A model generated the notes under the pieces. It saw nothing but the letters and a program-made list of their open reading frames with translations. It did no database searches and was not told the DNA's origin. Shown here one piece after another: positions 8,418 through 15,408 of a stretch of 47,722 bases of DNA. Both the position numbers and the translations under genes were made by a program. Source of the DNA: UBA2773 sp964458715 (GTDB taxonomy: Bacteria > Patescibacteriota > Minisyncoccia > Moranbacterales > DUUL01); NCBI GenBank assembly GCA_964458715.1, contig CAYWJP010000002.1, forward strand, positions 1-47,722. Reading direction: 5' to 3'. Each line of letters begins with the position of its first letter. Position 1 is the first letter of the stretch.

Positions 8418-9146
8418 ATGAATATATTTAAAAAAATATTTAAAGGAAATACTTTATACTATCCGGGATGTCTTACGAAATTTGTCTTGAAAGATATTCA
8501 GAATAATTATGAGGAAATTTTGAAGCGAGAAGGAATCGATTTTATTAAGCTTTCTGGCAAAGAGTTGTGCTGTGGTTCACCAGTGAAAAATGCCGGAGGT
8601 AAAAAACTTTTTAAAGAGCTGGCTTTGAAGAATTTGAAGATTTTTAAGGAACACAGTGTCGACCGAATTATTACTAATTGTCCAGCCTGCGCTTTGGTTC
8701 TAAAAAAAGATTATAAGGAAATTCTAGGAAAAGAATGGAATATTGAAGTGCTTCATATGACAGAGATAATTTCTCAAAAAACTTTGAAGAATCTTAAGTT
8801 AGAAGGAACAGTGACTTATCACGATTCTTGTCATTTAGGGCGAGGATTGAAGCTATATGATGAACCTCGAGAAATTATCAAAGAAACTGGTTTGAAAATT
8901 GAAGAAATGAATTTGAATCGAGAAAAAAGTTATTGTTGTGGAGCCGGCGGAGGAGTGAAGAATAATAACCCCGAACTTTCTGATCGAATTGCTGAGGATC
9001 GAGGAGACCAAGTTAGAAAAATTAAAGCCAAAACTTTATTGTCAGCTTGCCCGATGTGCCACGCTCAATTTACCAAAAATTCTAAAGGTTTCGAAGTTAA
9101 AGAATTAAGCGAAATTTTGTGTTCAAAAAATTCCAGAGAAAAATAG
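8418..9146 (+). CDS. (Fe-S)-binding protein with two CCG domains (HdrB/GlpC/LldE-like)
   Basis: The protein has two cysteine-rich CCG domains. The first runs from YYPGCLTKF through ELCCGSPVKNAGG to TNCPACALVLKKDY. The second runs from TYHDSCHLGRG through SYCCGAGGGVKNN to SACPMCHAQF. This C-x(n)-CCG-x(n)-C-x-x-C pattern binds special Fe-S clusters in HdrB, GlpC and lactate-utilisation proteins. Here no HdrA, GlpA/B or lutBC partner is next to it, so its redox partner is unknown. I prefer the ATG at 8418 (242 residues) because of the promoter; the frame also opens at 8397, adding seven residues. The gene overlaps the RNHCP gene by 28 bp, so the two are co-transcribed. Confidence 0.82.
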   Translation: MNIFKKIFKGNTLYYPGCLTKFVLKDIQNNYEEILKREGIDFIKLSGKELCCGSPVKNAGGKKLFKELALKNLKIFKEHSVDRIITNCPACALVLKKDYKEILGKEWNIEVLHMTEIISQKTLKNLKLEGTVTYHDSCHLGRGLKLYDEPREIIKETGLKIEEMNLNREKSYCCGAGGGVKNNNPELSDRIAEDRGDQVRKIKAKTLLSACPMCHAQFTKNSKGFEVKELSEILCSKNSREK

Positions 9147-9430
9147 AGGATTTTAAATGTGAGAATTGCGGAGAATTTGTAAAAGGAGATGGTTATACTA
9201 ATCATTGCCCGGAATGTCTTTACTCTAAACATGTTGATAATAATCCCGGCGACAGAGCTAATGAATGTGGTGGGCTGATGAAACCAATCGATGCTTTTTT
9301 TAAAAAACAAGAATGGCTTTTACGACAAGAATGTCAAAAGTGTGGAGAAATTATGACTATTCGTGTTCGAGATGAAGATAATAAAAAAACTCTAGAAAAA
9401 GTAATAGAAAATAAAATTTCTAATATTTAA
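9119..9430 (+). CDS. RNHCP domain zinc-ribbon protein
   Basis: 103 residues, starting at GTG inside the end of the upstream gene. The pattern FKCENCGEFV, then TNHCPECLYSKHVD, GDRANECGGLMKPID and ECQKCGEIM matches the RNHCP family, which is named for its conserved Arg-Asn-His-Cys-Pro-like stretch. Eight cysteines/histidines arranged as C-x-x-C, HC-x-x-C and C-x-x-C suggest two zinc-ribbon knuckles. The function of the family is not known; a nucleic-acid-binding role is only a guess. It is translationally coupled to the Fe-S gene upstream. Confidence 0.85.
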   Translation: MFKKFQRKIEDFKCENCGEFVKGDGYTNHCPECLYSKHVDNNPGDRANECGGLMKPIDAFFKKQEWLLRQECQKCGEIMTIRVRDEDNKKTLEKVIENKISNI

Positions 9431-9442
9431 TGTTGTTTTACT

Positions 9443-9823
9443 ATGAAAACAATTTTAGCCGATGCTTGGAACGCTTTATTTTTGGAAGATGGGATTTTTC
9501 AAGAAATGTATGAGTTGCTTGAAAAATATCCTAATAGAAAAATTGTTCTTACTAATGCCAATAAAGAACAGCAAATTAATTTTGGTTTAGACGAATCGCC
9601 TTATTAAGTTTTTACATTAAATCATAATCCAGAAAAAACGGATTCTGATTATTATAAAAAAATGTTAGATAATCTTAGTCTTAAAAAACAGGACGTAATT
9701 TACTTTGAGCATAATGAGAATGCGGTTAAAAATGCTCGATCGATTGGCATAAAAACTTATTATTATGACAAAGACCAAAAAGATCTTGATAGGCTCAAAA
9801 AATTCTTAGATAGTAATTTATAG
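9443..9823 (+). pseudogene. HAD-like hydrolase broken by an in-frame UAA
   Basis: From ATG 9443 one frame gives 126 codons to UAG 9821-9823, interrupted only by UAA at 9605-9607 (codon 55). Both sides are clearly one protein. The N-terminal part has a degenerate first HAD motif (TILADAWNALF) and the second motif (KIVLTNANKEQ); the C-terminal part has DYYKKMLDN, VIYFEHNENAVKNARSIGIK and TYYYDKD. The context after PY reads VFTLNHNPEKTD, as if an E or Q codon (GAA/CAA) had become TAA. UAA is the normal stop elsewhere in the window, so recoding is unlikely; nonsense mutation or a base error are the alternatives. Two short products of 54 and under 72 residues could still be made. A terminator follows directly. 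Confidence 0.8.
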
Positions 9824-9830
9824 AAAACAA

Positions 9831-9857
9831 AAACACCTCGCTTAGTGAGGTGTTTTT
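9831..9857. terminator. Bidirectional rho-independent terminator
   Basis: AAACACCTC and GAGGTGTTT flank a seven-base loop, with A-rich sequence on the left and T6 on the right. It lies between the convergent HAD-like pseudogene and rplT and can serve both. Confidence 0.9.
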
Positions 9858-9873
9858 TATATAAAAAAATACT

Positions 9874-10227
9874 TTATTTAGTAGTTTTCAGCTTGTCGAT
9901 TAGTCGTTTGAAGATTTCTGGCTCGTTTACAGCTAGCCCAGATAAAATTTTTCGGTCTAAGATAATGGTGTTGTCTCGAAGAAATTTAATAAAAGTGGAA
10001 TATTTCCAACCATTTTCTCTCAAAGCGTTGTTTAATCTTAAAATCCAAAGTACTCGAAAAGTTCTTTTTTTGTTTTTTCGATCTCGATAAGAATATTTTC
10101 CAGCTTTAATAAGGGCTTCTTTAGCCGCTCGATAATTACTTTTTCGTCGCCATTTAAAGCCTTTAGCTCCTTTTAATAAGTTTGATCGTCTTTTTGACGC
10201 CGTTACTCCTCGTTTTACTCTTGACAT
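9874..10227 (-). CDS. rplT: 50S ribosomal protein L20
   Basis: 117 residues, the usual L20 length, with the basic N-terminus SRVKRGVTASKRRSNLLKGA, KGFKWRRKSNYRAAKEALIKA, YRDRKNKKRTFRVLWILRLN and NGWKYSTFI-KFL. L20 binds 23S rRNA early in assembly of the large subunit. It is third in the infC-rpmI-rplT operon, 19 bp after rpmI, with a terminator 17 bp past the stop. In E. coli L20 represses this operon; I could not identify an L20-binding leader here. Confidence 0.97.
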   Translation of the reverse strand: MSRVKRGVTASKRRSNLLKGAKGFKWRRKSNYRAAKEALIKAGKYSYRDRKNKKRTFRVLWILRLNNALRENGWKYSTFIKFLRDNTIILDRKILSGLAVNEPEIFKRLIDKLKTTK

Positions 10228-10246
10228 GGGTGTATATTAAATGATT

Positions 10247-10444
10247 TTAACTATCCAAAAGATCCTTCTTGATAGAAGCGGCGTAAGTTTTATTGACTAT
10301 ATCCTTGCTTCGTTTAGCTCTTTTTTGCTTGGGGGTTTGTCTGGCATTGAAATGATTTTGTTTAGACTGTTGTCTGGTGACTTTACCAGAAGCAGTGAGT
10401 TTAAATCTTTTCGCTACTGATTTTCTTGTTTTAAGTTTTGGCAT
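10247..10444 (-). CDS. rpmI: 50S ribosomal protein L35
   Basis: 65 residues, typical for L35, starting PKLKTRKSVAKRFKLTASGK and carrying the RQQSKQNHF / KQKRAKRSKDIV basic stretches. It lies between infC (45 bp gap) and rplT in the conserved translation operon. Confidence 0.97.
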   Translation of the reverse strand: MPKLKTRKSVAKRFKLTASGKVTRQQSKQNHFNARQTPKQKRAKRSKDIVNKTYAASIKKDLLDS

Positions 10445-10489
10445 AAGTTTATTGTAAATTAAACGGCTCCCTTGAAGACTAGTTTGAAA

Positions 10490-11032
10490 CTAATCTTGTG
10501 TAATGGGAGCAATAATAACATTAAAACCATTTCCTTGCTGTTTAATGTCTTGTTCTATTTTAACTGGAAAATCAATTTTGTCAATGAATTCTTTCAATCG
10601 ATTTTTAGCTTGTTCGGAAAAAGCTTTTTCACGGCCTCTCAAAACCACCTGAATTTTGACCTTATTATTTTTAGCTAGAAATTTTTTAGCTTGTTCGGCT
10701 TTGAAAATTAAATCACCGTCACCGGTACTTGGTCTAAATCGAACACCCTTTAGTTTAGTTTTTTTCTGATTTTTTTTGCTATCGTCCTTTTCTTTGGTTT
10801 TGAGATATTGAAATTTGCCCCAATTAATCAACTTACAAACCGGTGGTTCGGCTTTGGGCGCAATTTCAACTAAGTCTAAATCTAGAGAACGAGCTAAAAT
10901 TAAAGCATCTCGAATTTCTAAAATTCCGTGTTGTTCGCCTCTTTCTCCCACCACTCGAACAATCGGAGTGTGAATAGCTTCATTAATTTTATTGCTCGGT
11001 TTTTGTGGGACTGGTTTGAATACTCTTCTAAT
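10490..11032 (-). CDS. infC: Translation initiation factor IF-3, AUU start codon
   Basis: IF-3 keeps 30S subunits free and checks initiator tRNA pairing. The N-domain (KINEAIHTPIVRVVGERGEQ, then DALILARSLDLDLVEIAP and PPVCKLINWGKFQY) and the C-domain (KGVRFRPSTGDGDL, KAEQAKKFLAKNNKVKIQVV, LRGREKAF) are complete. The first ATG/GTG/TTG in frame is a GTG at 10954, which would cut off the conserved NEAIHTPIVRV helix. Upstream the frame continues 26 codons to an AUU (11030-11032) followed by RRVFKPVPQKP; an in-frame UAA lies three codons before it. AUU is the known unusual start of infC in E. coli, used for IF-3 autoregulation. The resulting 180 residues match the family length. Confidence 0.93.
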   Translation of the reverse strand: MRRVFKPVPQKPSNKINEAIHTPIVRVVGERGEQHGILEIRDALILARSLDLDLVEIAPKAEPPVCKLINWGKFQYLKTKEKDDSKKNQKKTKLKGVRFRPSTGDGDLIFKAEQAKKFLAKNNKVKIQVVLRGREKAFSEQAKNRLKEFIDKIDFPVKIEQDIKQQGNGFNVIIAPITQD

Positions 11033-11138
11033 GGCTTTAGTTTACTTATTAAATATTTTAATTATTTTATCAGAAAGCTTCATTTTTAGCAAGACCAGGG
11101 AAATACAATTTTGAATTTTGAATTTTGAATTTCGATTC

Positions 11139-11225
11139 AATTTCGAATGACTTAATTTTTTAAACTTGCAAGCGAAGCTTGCGGTTTGTTTCAGCCATTG
11201 TAAAATTAAAAATTCATTCGAAATT
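11139..11225. repeat. AT-rich inverted-repeat element with GC-rich core
   Basis: AATTTCGAATGA (11139-11150) and TCATTCGAAATT (11214-11225) are perfect inverted repeats. Outside them the flanks (about 11100-11250) continue as imperfect complementary TTGAATTTTGAA-like runs. The centre holds a hairpin, GCAAGC-GAA-GCTTGC (11169-11183). The 14-mer AAGCGAAGCTTGCG (11170-11183) recurs exactly at 44070-44083 inside a similar element. Confidence 0.7.
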
Positions 11226-11274
11226 TTAAATTCAAAATTCGAAATTATTTTTTTTATTTTTTAAAATAAAAAAA

Positions 11275-11418
11275 TGTGGAGGTGATGGGAATTCTTCTCG
11301 CTCTGACTCGAAGCCCGGGTGCTACAAACAGAAAGCTCGCTTCCTCGCTTCCTACTCGCACCCTTCAATTCCTAATTTATTTGTCAAAAAATCAAGATTT
11401 GTGGAGGTGATGGGAATT
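11275..11418. repeat. 19-bp direct repeat duplicating the tmRNA 3' end (att-like)
   Basis: The 19 bases at 11275-11293 recur exactly at 11400-11418; both read TGTGGAGGTGATGGGAATT. The right copy is the 3' acceptor/T-arm end of ssrA (minus strand). The two are 125 bp apart. The sequence between them (11294-11380) is distinctly richer in G+C and contains repeated CTCGCTTCC-like motifs. The 3' end of ssrA is a classic target for tyrosine integrases, which leave such direct repeats. No integrase gene is present. Confidence 0.65.
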
Positions 11419-11793
11419 GAACCCATGTCCAGTGTCAAAATTTTAAAATCGTCTACAGATATATCCCATTTGTTTTAAATCTAGTTACCTTTAAATGGGC
11501 AAAAAAATAAAAAGATTTTCTTTTGTGTGATTTGGTTAATTCGCCAAAAGAAAACAAACTAACTACGTTCTGATGTTGACACCGGAGAAGGGATTATCAG
11601 AAATCATCCCACCGATGGGCCATAGGTTATATTAAGCTATGGCAACAGCAAAGTTAGGTGTGAAAGCTGATGCTAACGCACTTTTTGCTTTGTTATATAA
11701 GTTTGCACTTATAAATTTGATATACTTTTAATGAGGCATATAACTCAATCTGCAAATTTCAAAATACTTAACCTGTCGAAGCCTAACACCCCC
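11402..11793 (-). ncRNA. ssrA: Transfer-messenger RNA (tmRNA)
   Basis: The 5' end GGGGGTGTTAGGCTTCGACA and the 3' end GGGTTCAATTCCCATCACCTCC are diagnostic. Acceptor GGGGGTG (11793-11787) pairs with CACCTCC (11409-11403), discriminator A11402, CCA not encoded; length 392 nt. A tag reading frame starts GCA AAC at 11706, preceded by a TATAAGT-like context, and runs 24 codons to UAA at 11634-11632. The tag begins ANLYNKAKSALAS and ends FTPNFAVAIA, a hydrophobic C-terminus as expected for protease recognition. It rescues stalled ribosomes together with SmpB, whose gene lies next upstream on the same strand, about 280 bp away. Confidence 0.96.
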
Positions 11794-11916
11794 AAGTTAC
11801 GCTATATTTGGTATCAGTGTTTCTTCCGCTAAAATAGCTTTAAGCAAAAGATAAAGGTCTTGCGGACTATGAATTTTTAATTTCCAATTTTTAATTTTTA
11901 AACAAATTTTAATTTT

Positions 11917-11974
11917 TAAATCTTAAATTTCCATTTAGGCAGAGAGAAGCTTAAAAATTAAGATTTAAGATTTA
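11917..11974. repeat. AT-rich inverted repeat between smpB and ssrA
   Basis: TAAATCTTAAAT (11917-11928) and ATTTAAGATTTA (11963-11974) are perfect inverted repeats. Imperfect complementary runs of AATTTTTAAT type extend the stem to about 11878-12010. The loop holds CATTTAGGCAGAGAGAAGC. It resembles the other AT-rich hairpin elements in the window. Confidence 0.6.
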
Positions 11975-12069
11975 TTTAAAAATTAAAAATTATAAAATTA
12001 AAAATTGAGAACCTAAAAACTATCAATAGCTTAGCATGCGCAGTTTTTAAGTCCGATATTGCTAATAGT

Positions 12070-12519
12070 TTATCGTCGTTCCTTATAGGTTCTTTCAATA
12101 TCGATTTTATCTTCTCGATCTTTAATGGTGCGACGTTTGTCGTGTTTCTTTTTTCCTTTAGCTAAGGCGAAAGAAAGCTTGATTAGACCTTTTTTATTAT
12201 ACATTGAAATAGGTACTAATGTCAAGCCTTCAGTGCGAGCTTTTCCGATTAATCTTTTAAGTTCGCTTTTTTTGACTAATAATTTTCGAGGGGTAGTGGG
12301 GTCGTATTTTTCTTGATTTCCGGCTTGTTGATAAGGATTGATATGGGCGTTAGTTAGATACAATTCCGTTTTTCGAAAAGTAACAAAAGCACCTTTAAGA
12401 GAAGCATGCCCAGCTTTGACTGATTTAACTTCGTAGCCTTTCAAAACTAAACCAGCCTCAAATTTTTCGATGAAGTCGTAATCAAATCCAGCCTTTTTAT
12501 TCATTATGCATGGTCGCAT
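12070..12519 (-). CDS. smpB: SsrA-binding protein SmpB
   Basis: SmpB binds the tRNA-like end of tmRNA and carries it to stalled ribosomes. The OB-fold core shows DYDFIEKFEAGLVLKGYEVKS, AGHASLKGAFV, LYLTNAHINPYQQAG, PTTPRKLLVKKSEL and LVPISMYNKKGLIKLSFALAKGKKKHDKR. The basic tail IKDREDKIDIERTYKERR is the part that enters the mRNA channel. The ATG at 12519 gives 149 residues; a second ATG at 12504 (MNKKAGFDYDF) would fit the family N-terminus equally well. ssrA lies downstream on the same strand. Confidence 0.96.
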   Translation of the reverse strand: MRPCIMNKKAGFDYDFIEKFEAGLVLKGYEVKSVKAGHASLKGAFVTFRKTELYLTNAHINPYQQAGNQEKYDPTTPRKLLVKKSELKRLIGKARTEGLTLVPISMYNKKGLIKLSFALAKGKKKHDKRRTIKDREDKIDIERTYKERR

Positions 12520-12530
12520 TTGTTTTGTTT

Positions 12531-12651
12531 AGAACTTAGTTGTTTGGCACACTTTTTTGTCGAATCTTCCGCTACTCGCTCAGTGTACTAATTTGTACAT
12601 TTCGCTTGGTGCTCAGACTCTCCTCAAATTGTCCTCAAATCACTAAGTTCT
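12531..12651. repeat. Inverted-repeat-bounded intergenic segment
   Basis: AGAACTTAGT (12531-12540) and ACTAAGTTCT (12642-12651) are perfect 10-bp inverted repeats, with weaker matching for about seven more bases inward. The interior (about 12560-12620) is richer in C and G than the surroundings, with CTACTCGCTCAGTG and TCGCTTGGTGCTCAG stretches. No ORF is present. It lies upstream of smpB and may be another small non-coding element. Confidence 0.45.
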
Positions 12652-12721
12652 TTCAGTGTAATTATTTACATTATTTAGCTAAGAATCTAAATCTTAACTA
12701 GTATTTTGAATTATAGTCTAT

Positions 12722-13795
12722 TTAAAGAATTATTTCAATGAAACGCCATTTTTGGGCGAGATCTTTGCTGAATTTTGTTTGAGCTTCGGGGAAAATTTTT
12801 CTAAATTCATTTTCAGCTATTTTTTCTTGTTCGGGAGATATTTCAAAGATTAGATAGAGGTTTTGCACTAAGTTTACCAAATCATTATCTTTGATTTGAG
12901 TCAAAAGATCCAAGTAGAAACCTAATCCAGCCCTATCGGCAATTAAAGCCTTTTTTGGTTCAAATTCAAGAACTGATTTGGGACAATTTTTGTAGATATT
13001 TTGCGATAAATAAGGTAAATTAGCGGTAATTACCAATTGAGTACCAGAAAGATATTCTAAATATCTTTTTAAAGGCTTGTTTTCAATTGTGCTTTTGTTG
13101 TGAAGTTTATCATTTTTAGAATGAATATTCGAAATAATTCTAGAAGCTTTAGCATCCGTTAAGGCAAGAGAATTTTTCGAAGATTCAGCTAAAAATGGGG
13201 GATTGCAACAGGAAGCACGATTGGGAACAGGCCTCTGTAAAAATTTTAATAAGTCAGCCTCTAAAAAGTCTATTTTTATCTCAGGAACTAATTTTTCCCC
13301 ATTTTTTTTAGCTATTTTTAAAGCTTCCGGAGAAATATCAGTTCCAATTGCTTTAATATTGGAATTTCTAAAACGACTTTTTTGAAGTTCTTTTAAGAGA
13401 GAGATCAAAATACAGCCTGAGCCAGTTCCGATATCAATAAGAGTAATATCTTTCGAGGGATAAAATTCTTTATGACAATATTCTAAAGTTTTTTCAATCA
13501 AAGATTCAGTCTCGGGGCGGGGGATTAGAGTCTCAGAACTAACTAAAAAGGGTCGGCCATAAAAAATTCTTTCTTTAATTAGATATGCGACTGGTTCTTG
13601 ATTGCCCCTTCTTTGAATTAATTTCTCGAATTTTTCTATTTTTTTTTGGGAAATTTTTTGTTCAGGATAGGAAAATAAAAATTCTCGGTCTTTTTTTATG
13701 ACCGAACTTAATAAAATTTCTGCATCCAAATCAGGAGTAGGAGAGAAGTCTCTCAACCTTTTTCTATTTTGATTGAGTAAATCTTTAATTTGCAT
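12722..13795 (-). CDS. prmC: Peptide chain release factor N5-glutamine methyltransferase, with insertion
   Basis: PrmC methylates the Gln of the GGQ motif in RF1/RF2 using S-adenosylmethionine. The N-terminal helical domain (1-80), IPRPETESLIEKTLEY, the SAM loop DIGTGSGCILISLLKEL (121-137), GTDISPEALKIAKKN and FLEADLL are present. The catalytic NPPY-type motif appears to be NLPY (259-262, in LVITANLPYLSQNIY). Between FLEADLL and this motif there are about 65 extra residues (188-252) absent from ordinary PrmC (about 280 residues), making 357 in total. This insert contains a chance-looking NPPF (198-201). The gene starts inside the last codons of prfA (11-bp overlap), the usual prfA-prmC pairing. 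Confidence 0.92.
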   Translation of the reverse strand: MQIKDLLNQNRKRLRDFSPTPDLDAEILLSSVIKKDREFLFSYPEQKISQKKIEKFEKLIQRRGNQEPVAYLIKERIFYGRPFLVSSETLIPRPETESLIEKTLEYCHKEFYPSKDITLIDIGTGSGCILISLLKELQKSRFRNSNIKAIGTDISPEALKIAKKNGEKLVPEIKIDFLEADLLKFLQRPVPNRASCCNPPFLAESSKNSLALTDAKASRIISNIHSKNDKLHNKSTIENKPLKRYLEYLSGTQLVITANLPYLSQNIYKNCPKSVLEFEPKKALIADRAGLGFYLDLLTQIKDNDLVNLVQNLYLIFEISPEQEKIAENEFRKIFPEAQTKFSKDLAQKWRFIEIIL

Positions 13796-14855
13796 CTCCT
13801 AGTTTCATTTCTAAATCTTTTTGAGTGATTTGCTCGATAATGTCATCTAGACCTCCGCTTAGAATCTCTTCAATATTAGACCAGCTGACTTTTATTCGGT
13901 GGTCAGTGATTCTATCTTGAGGAAAATTGTAGGTTCTGATTTTTTCACTTCGATCACCAGTGCCGATTTGTTGTTTTCGTTCTGAAGAGGCTTCGGCTTG
14001 TTCTTTTTCCTCGATTTGAGACAAAATTCTGGATCGGAGAATTTGCATAGCTTTTTCCTTATTCTGTAATTGAGATTTTTGATCTTGGCAAGAAGAAACA
14101 GTTCCAGTTGGAGTGTGAGTAATTCGAACGGCGGAGTTAGTGGTATTTACGGATTGTCCTCCTGGTCCGGAAGAGGCAAAAGTGTCTATTCTGAGCTCAT
14201 CTGGTCTAATTTCCAAATCAGTTTTTTCAGCTTGAGGAAGAACGGCTACCGTAACCGTAGAAGTATGAATTCGGCCTTGTTTTTCGGTTTCCGGAATTCT
14301 TTGAACTCGATGAACTCCTGATTCGAATTTTAGTTTAGAATAAACATTTTTTCCTGAAATTTCAAAAATTATTTCTTTAAAGCCGCCTAATTCGTTAGAA
14401 CTAGAGCTAATAAGCTCGACTTTCCATTTATTTTTTTCAGCATAGCGAGAATACATTTTAAATAATTCTCCTACAAAGAGGCTGGCTTCATCGCCTCCGG
14501 CGCCAGCTCTGATTTCGACTAAAATATTTTTTTTATCGCGAGGGTCAGAAGGTAGGAGAAGTCGAGTCATATCGATTTCTAGATTTTTAAGAGTATTTTC
14601 AAGTTCTTCTTTCTCGGCGTTAGCCATTTCTAAAAGCTCTTCATCTTTTTCTTCTTGGAGCATCCTATCGTTTTCTCGAAACTTTCTTTTGATTTCTTCC
14701 CATTTTTCAATTTGAGTAGCTAGCTCTTCGATTTCGCTAATATCTTGATTGAGCTGTCTAAGTTTTTCGGGATTATTAAAATTAGCTGGGTTTTCCAGCT
14801 CTTTTTTAAGCTCAACATAATTCCTTTTAATGTTATTAATTCTTTCTTGGTTCAT
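13785..14855 (-). CDS. prfA: Peptide chain release factor 1
   Basis: RF1 reads UAA and UAG and triggers peptide release. From ATG 14855 it has 356 residues: an N-terminal coiled-coil domain, RAGAGGDEASLF, the codon-recognition P-x-T motif as PET (188-190, in RIPETEKQGRIHTS), the catalytic GGQ (232-234, in SSGPGGQSVNTTNSAVR) and DQKSQLQNKEKAM. A TTG two codons upstream (14861) also opens the frame, but the ATG gives the normal N-terminus. prmC overlaps its 3' end. An extended -10 promoter lies about 50 bp upstream. Confidence 0.96.
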   Translation of the reverse strand: MNQERINNIKRNYVELKKELENPANFNNPEKLRQLNQDISEIEELATQIEKWEEIKRKFRENDRMLQEEKDEELLEMANAEKEELENTLKNLEIDMTRLLLPSDPRDKKNILVEIRAGAGGDEASLFVGELFKMYSRYAEKNKWKVELISSSSNELGGFKEIIFEISGKNVYSKLKFESGVHRVQRIPETEKQGRIHTSTVTVAVLPQAEKTDLEIRPDELRIDTFASSGPGGQSVNTTNSAVRITHTPTGTVSSCQDQKSQLQNKEKAMQILRSRILSQIEEKEQAEASSERKQQIGTGDRSEKIRTYNFPQDRITDHRIKVSWSNIEEILSGGLDDIIEQITQKDLEMKLGDAN

Positions 14856-14905
14856 TGGCAATAGTTAAAAGTTTTTAAAGTTTCTAAAAGCAGAATGTTT
14901 TATTT

Positions 14906-14914
14906 AGTATAGCA
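14906..14914 (-). promoter_or_regulatory. Extended -10 promoter for prfA-prmC
   Basis: On the minus strand TGC-TATACT matches an extended -10 box (TGn-TATAAT). No good -35 is seen. The start would lie near 14899, giving a leader of about 45 bases to the prfA ATG. It sits just past the rpmE terminator. Confidence 0.45.
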
Positions 14915-14920
14915 TAGTAT

Positions 14921-14960
14921 AAAAAAACTCCCACCAAAAAAAACTTTTAGTGGGAATTTT
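14921..14960 (-). terminator. Rho-independent terminator after rpmE
   Basis: On the minus strand AATTCCCAC and GTGGGAGTT form a stem with one mismatch, followed by a T7 run (the A7 at 14921-14927). It lies 13 bp past the rpmE stop. Confidence 0.75.
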
Positions 14961-14973
14961 AAATTTTGAATAG

Positions 14974-15258
14974 CTATTTCTTATCTTCCTTTTTATCTTT
15001 AGCAATTTTTTCGCTCTTTTTTTTGGGTACTTTAACTTTTTTGGCCTTCATCTCTTCCATTTTTTGAACTCTTTGTTTGAATTTATCAACTCGACCAGTG
15101 CTGTCAATTAATTTTTCTTTTCCAGTATAAAAAGGATGACACTCACTGCAAATTTCAATGTCAATTTTTTCAACAGTAGAACCAATTTTAAAAATGTTCC
15201 CACAGGCACATTTTACTTCAGTTTCCGGATTGTATTTAGGGTGAATTTTTTTCTTCAT
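14974..15258 (-). CDS. rpmE: 50S ribosomal protein L31, zinc-binding type, with Lys-rich tail
   Basis: Starting at ATG 15258 the product is MKKKIHPKYNPETEVKCACG..., 94 residues. It has the C-x-C...C-x-x-C zinc pattern (C17, C19, C37, C40; VKCACGNIF and EICSECHPFYTG) and the GKEKLIDSTGRVDKF signature of L31. The tail after about residue 65 is a lysine-rich extension (KKVKVPKKKSEKIAK) longer than in E. coli L31 (70 residues). The frame extends 23 codons further upstream, but that part has no L31 similarity, so the internal ATG is chosen. Own terminator downstream. Confidence 0.95.
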   Translation of the reverse strand: MKKKIHPKYNPETEVKCACGNIFKIGSTVEKIDIEICSECHPFYTGKEKLIDSTGRVDKFKQRVQKMEEMKAKKVKVPKKKSEKIAKDKKEDKK

Positions 15259-15381
15259 CAGTTTTTTTATTATTAGAAACAATTTAATTTCAAATAAGAG
15301 TCTAGCACGATTTTTTAGTGATGGCAATAGCTTGTATTTGAGTCATAAAAAAATCAAAGTTTGATTATCAGAAATTTAGAT

Positions 15382-15408
15382 TTGCATTTTTTCAAAAAAT
15401 AGTATAAT
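15382..15408 (+). promoter_or_regulatory. Candidate promoter upstream of the ligase-TPR gene
   Basis: TTGCAT (15382-15387) and TATAAT (15403-15408) with a 15-bp spacer, preceded by AATAG. About 33 bp further on the arrangement recurs as TTGTGT (15415-15420) and TATATT (15436-15441), again with a 15-bp spacer, within a partial direct repeat of AAAAAATAGTATA. Either could drive the plus-strand gene at 15507. The spacers are shorter than the usual 17. Confidence 0.35.

Noticed and set aside
9605..9607. UAA as a recoded sense codon
   Set aside because: UAA ends many intact genes in the window, so a general reassignment is impossible; a mutation is simpler.
11294..11380. A second tRNA or tmRNA gene between the 19-bp repeats
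   Set aside because: Only the acceptor-end bases match; no cloverleaf arms or anticodon stem can be folded.
15259..15327. 23-codon extension upstream of rpmE
   Set aside because: It gives a hydrophobic/basic leader not found in L31; the internal ATG starts the usual MKKKIHP sequence.
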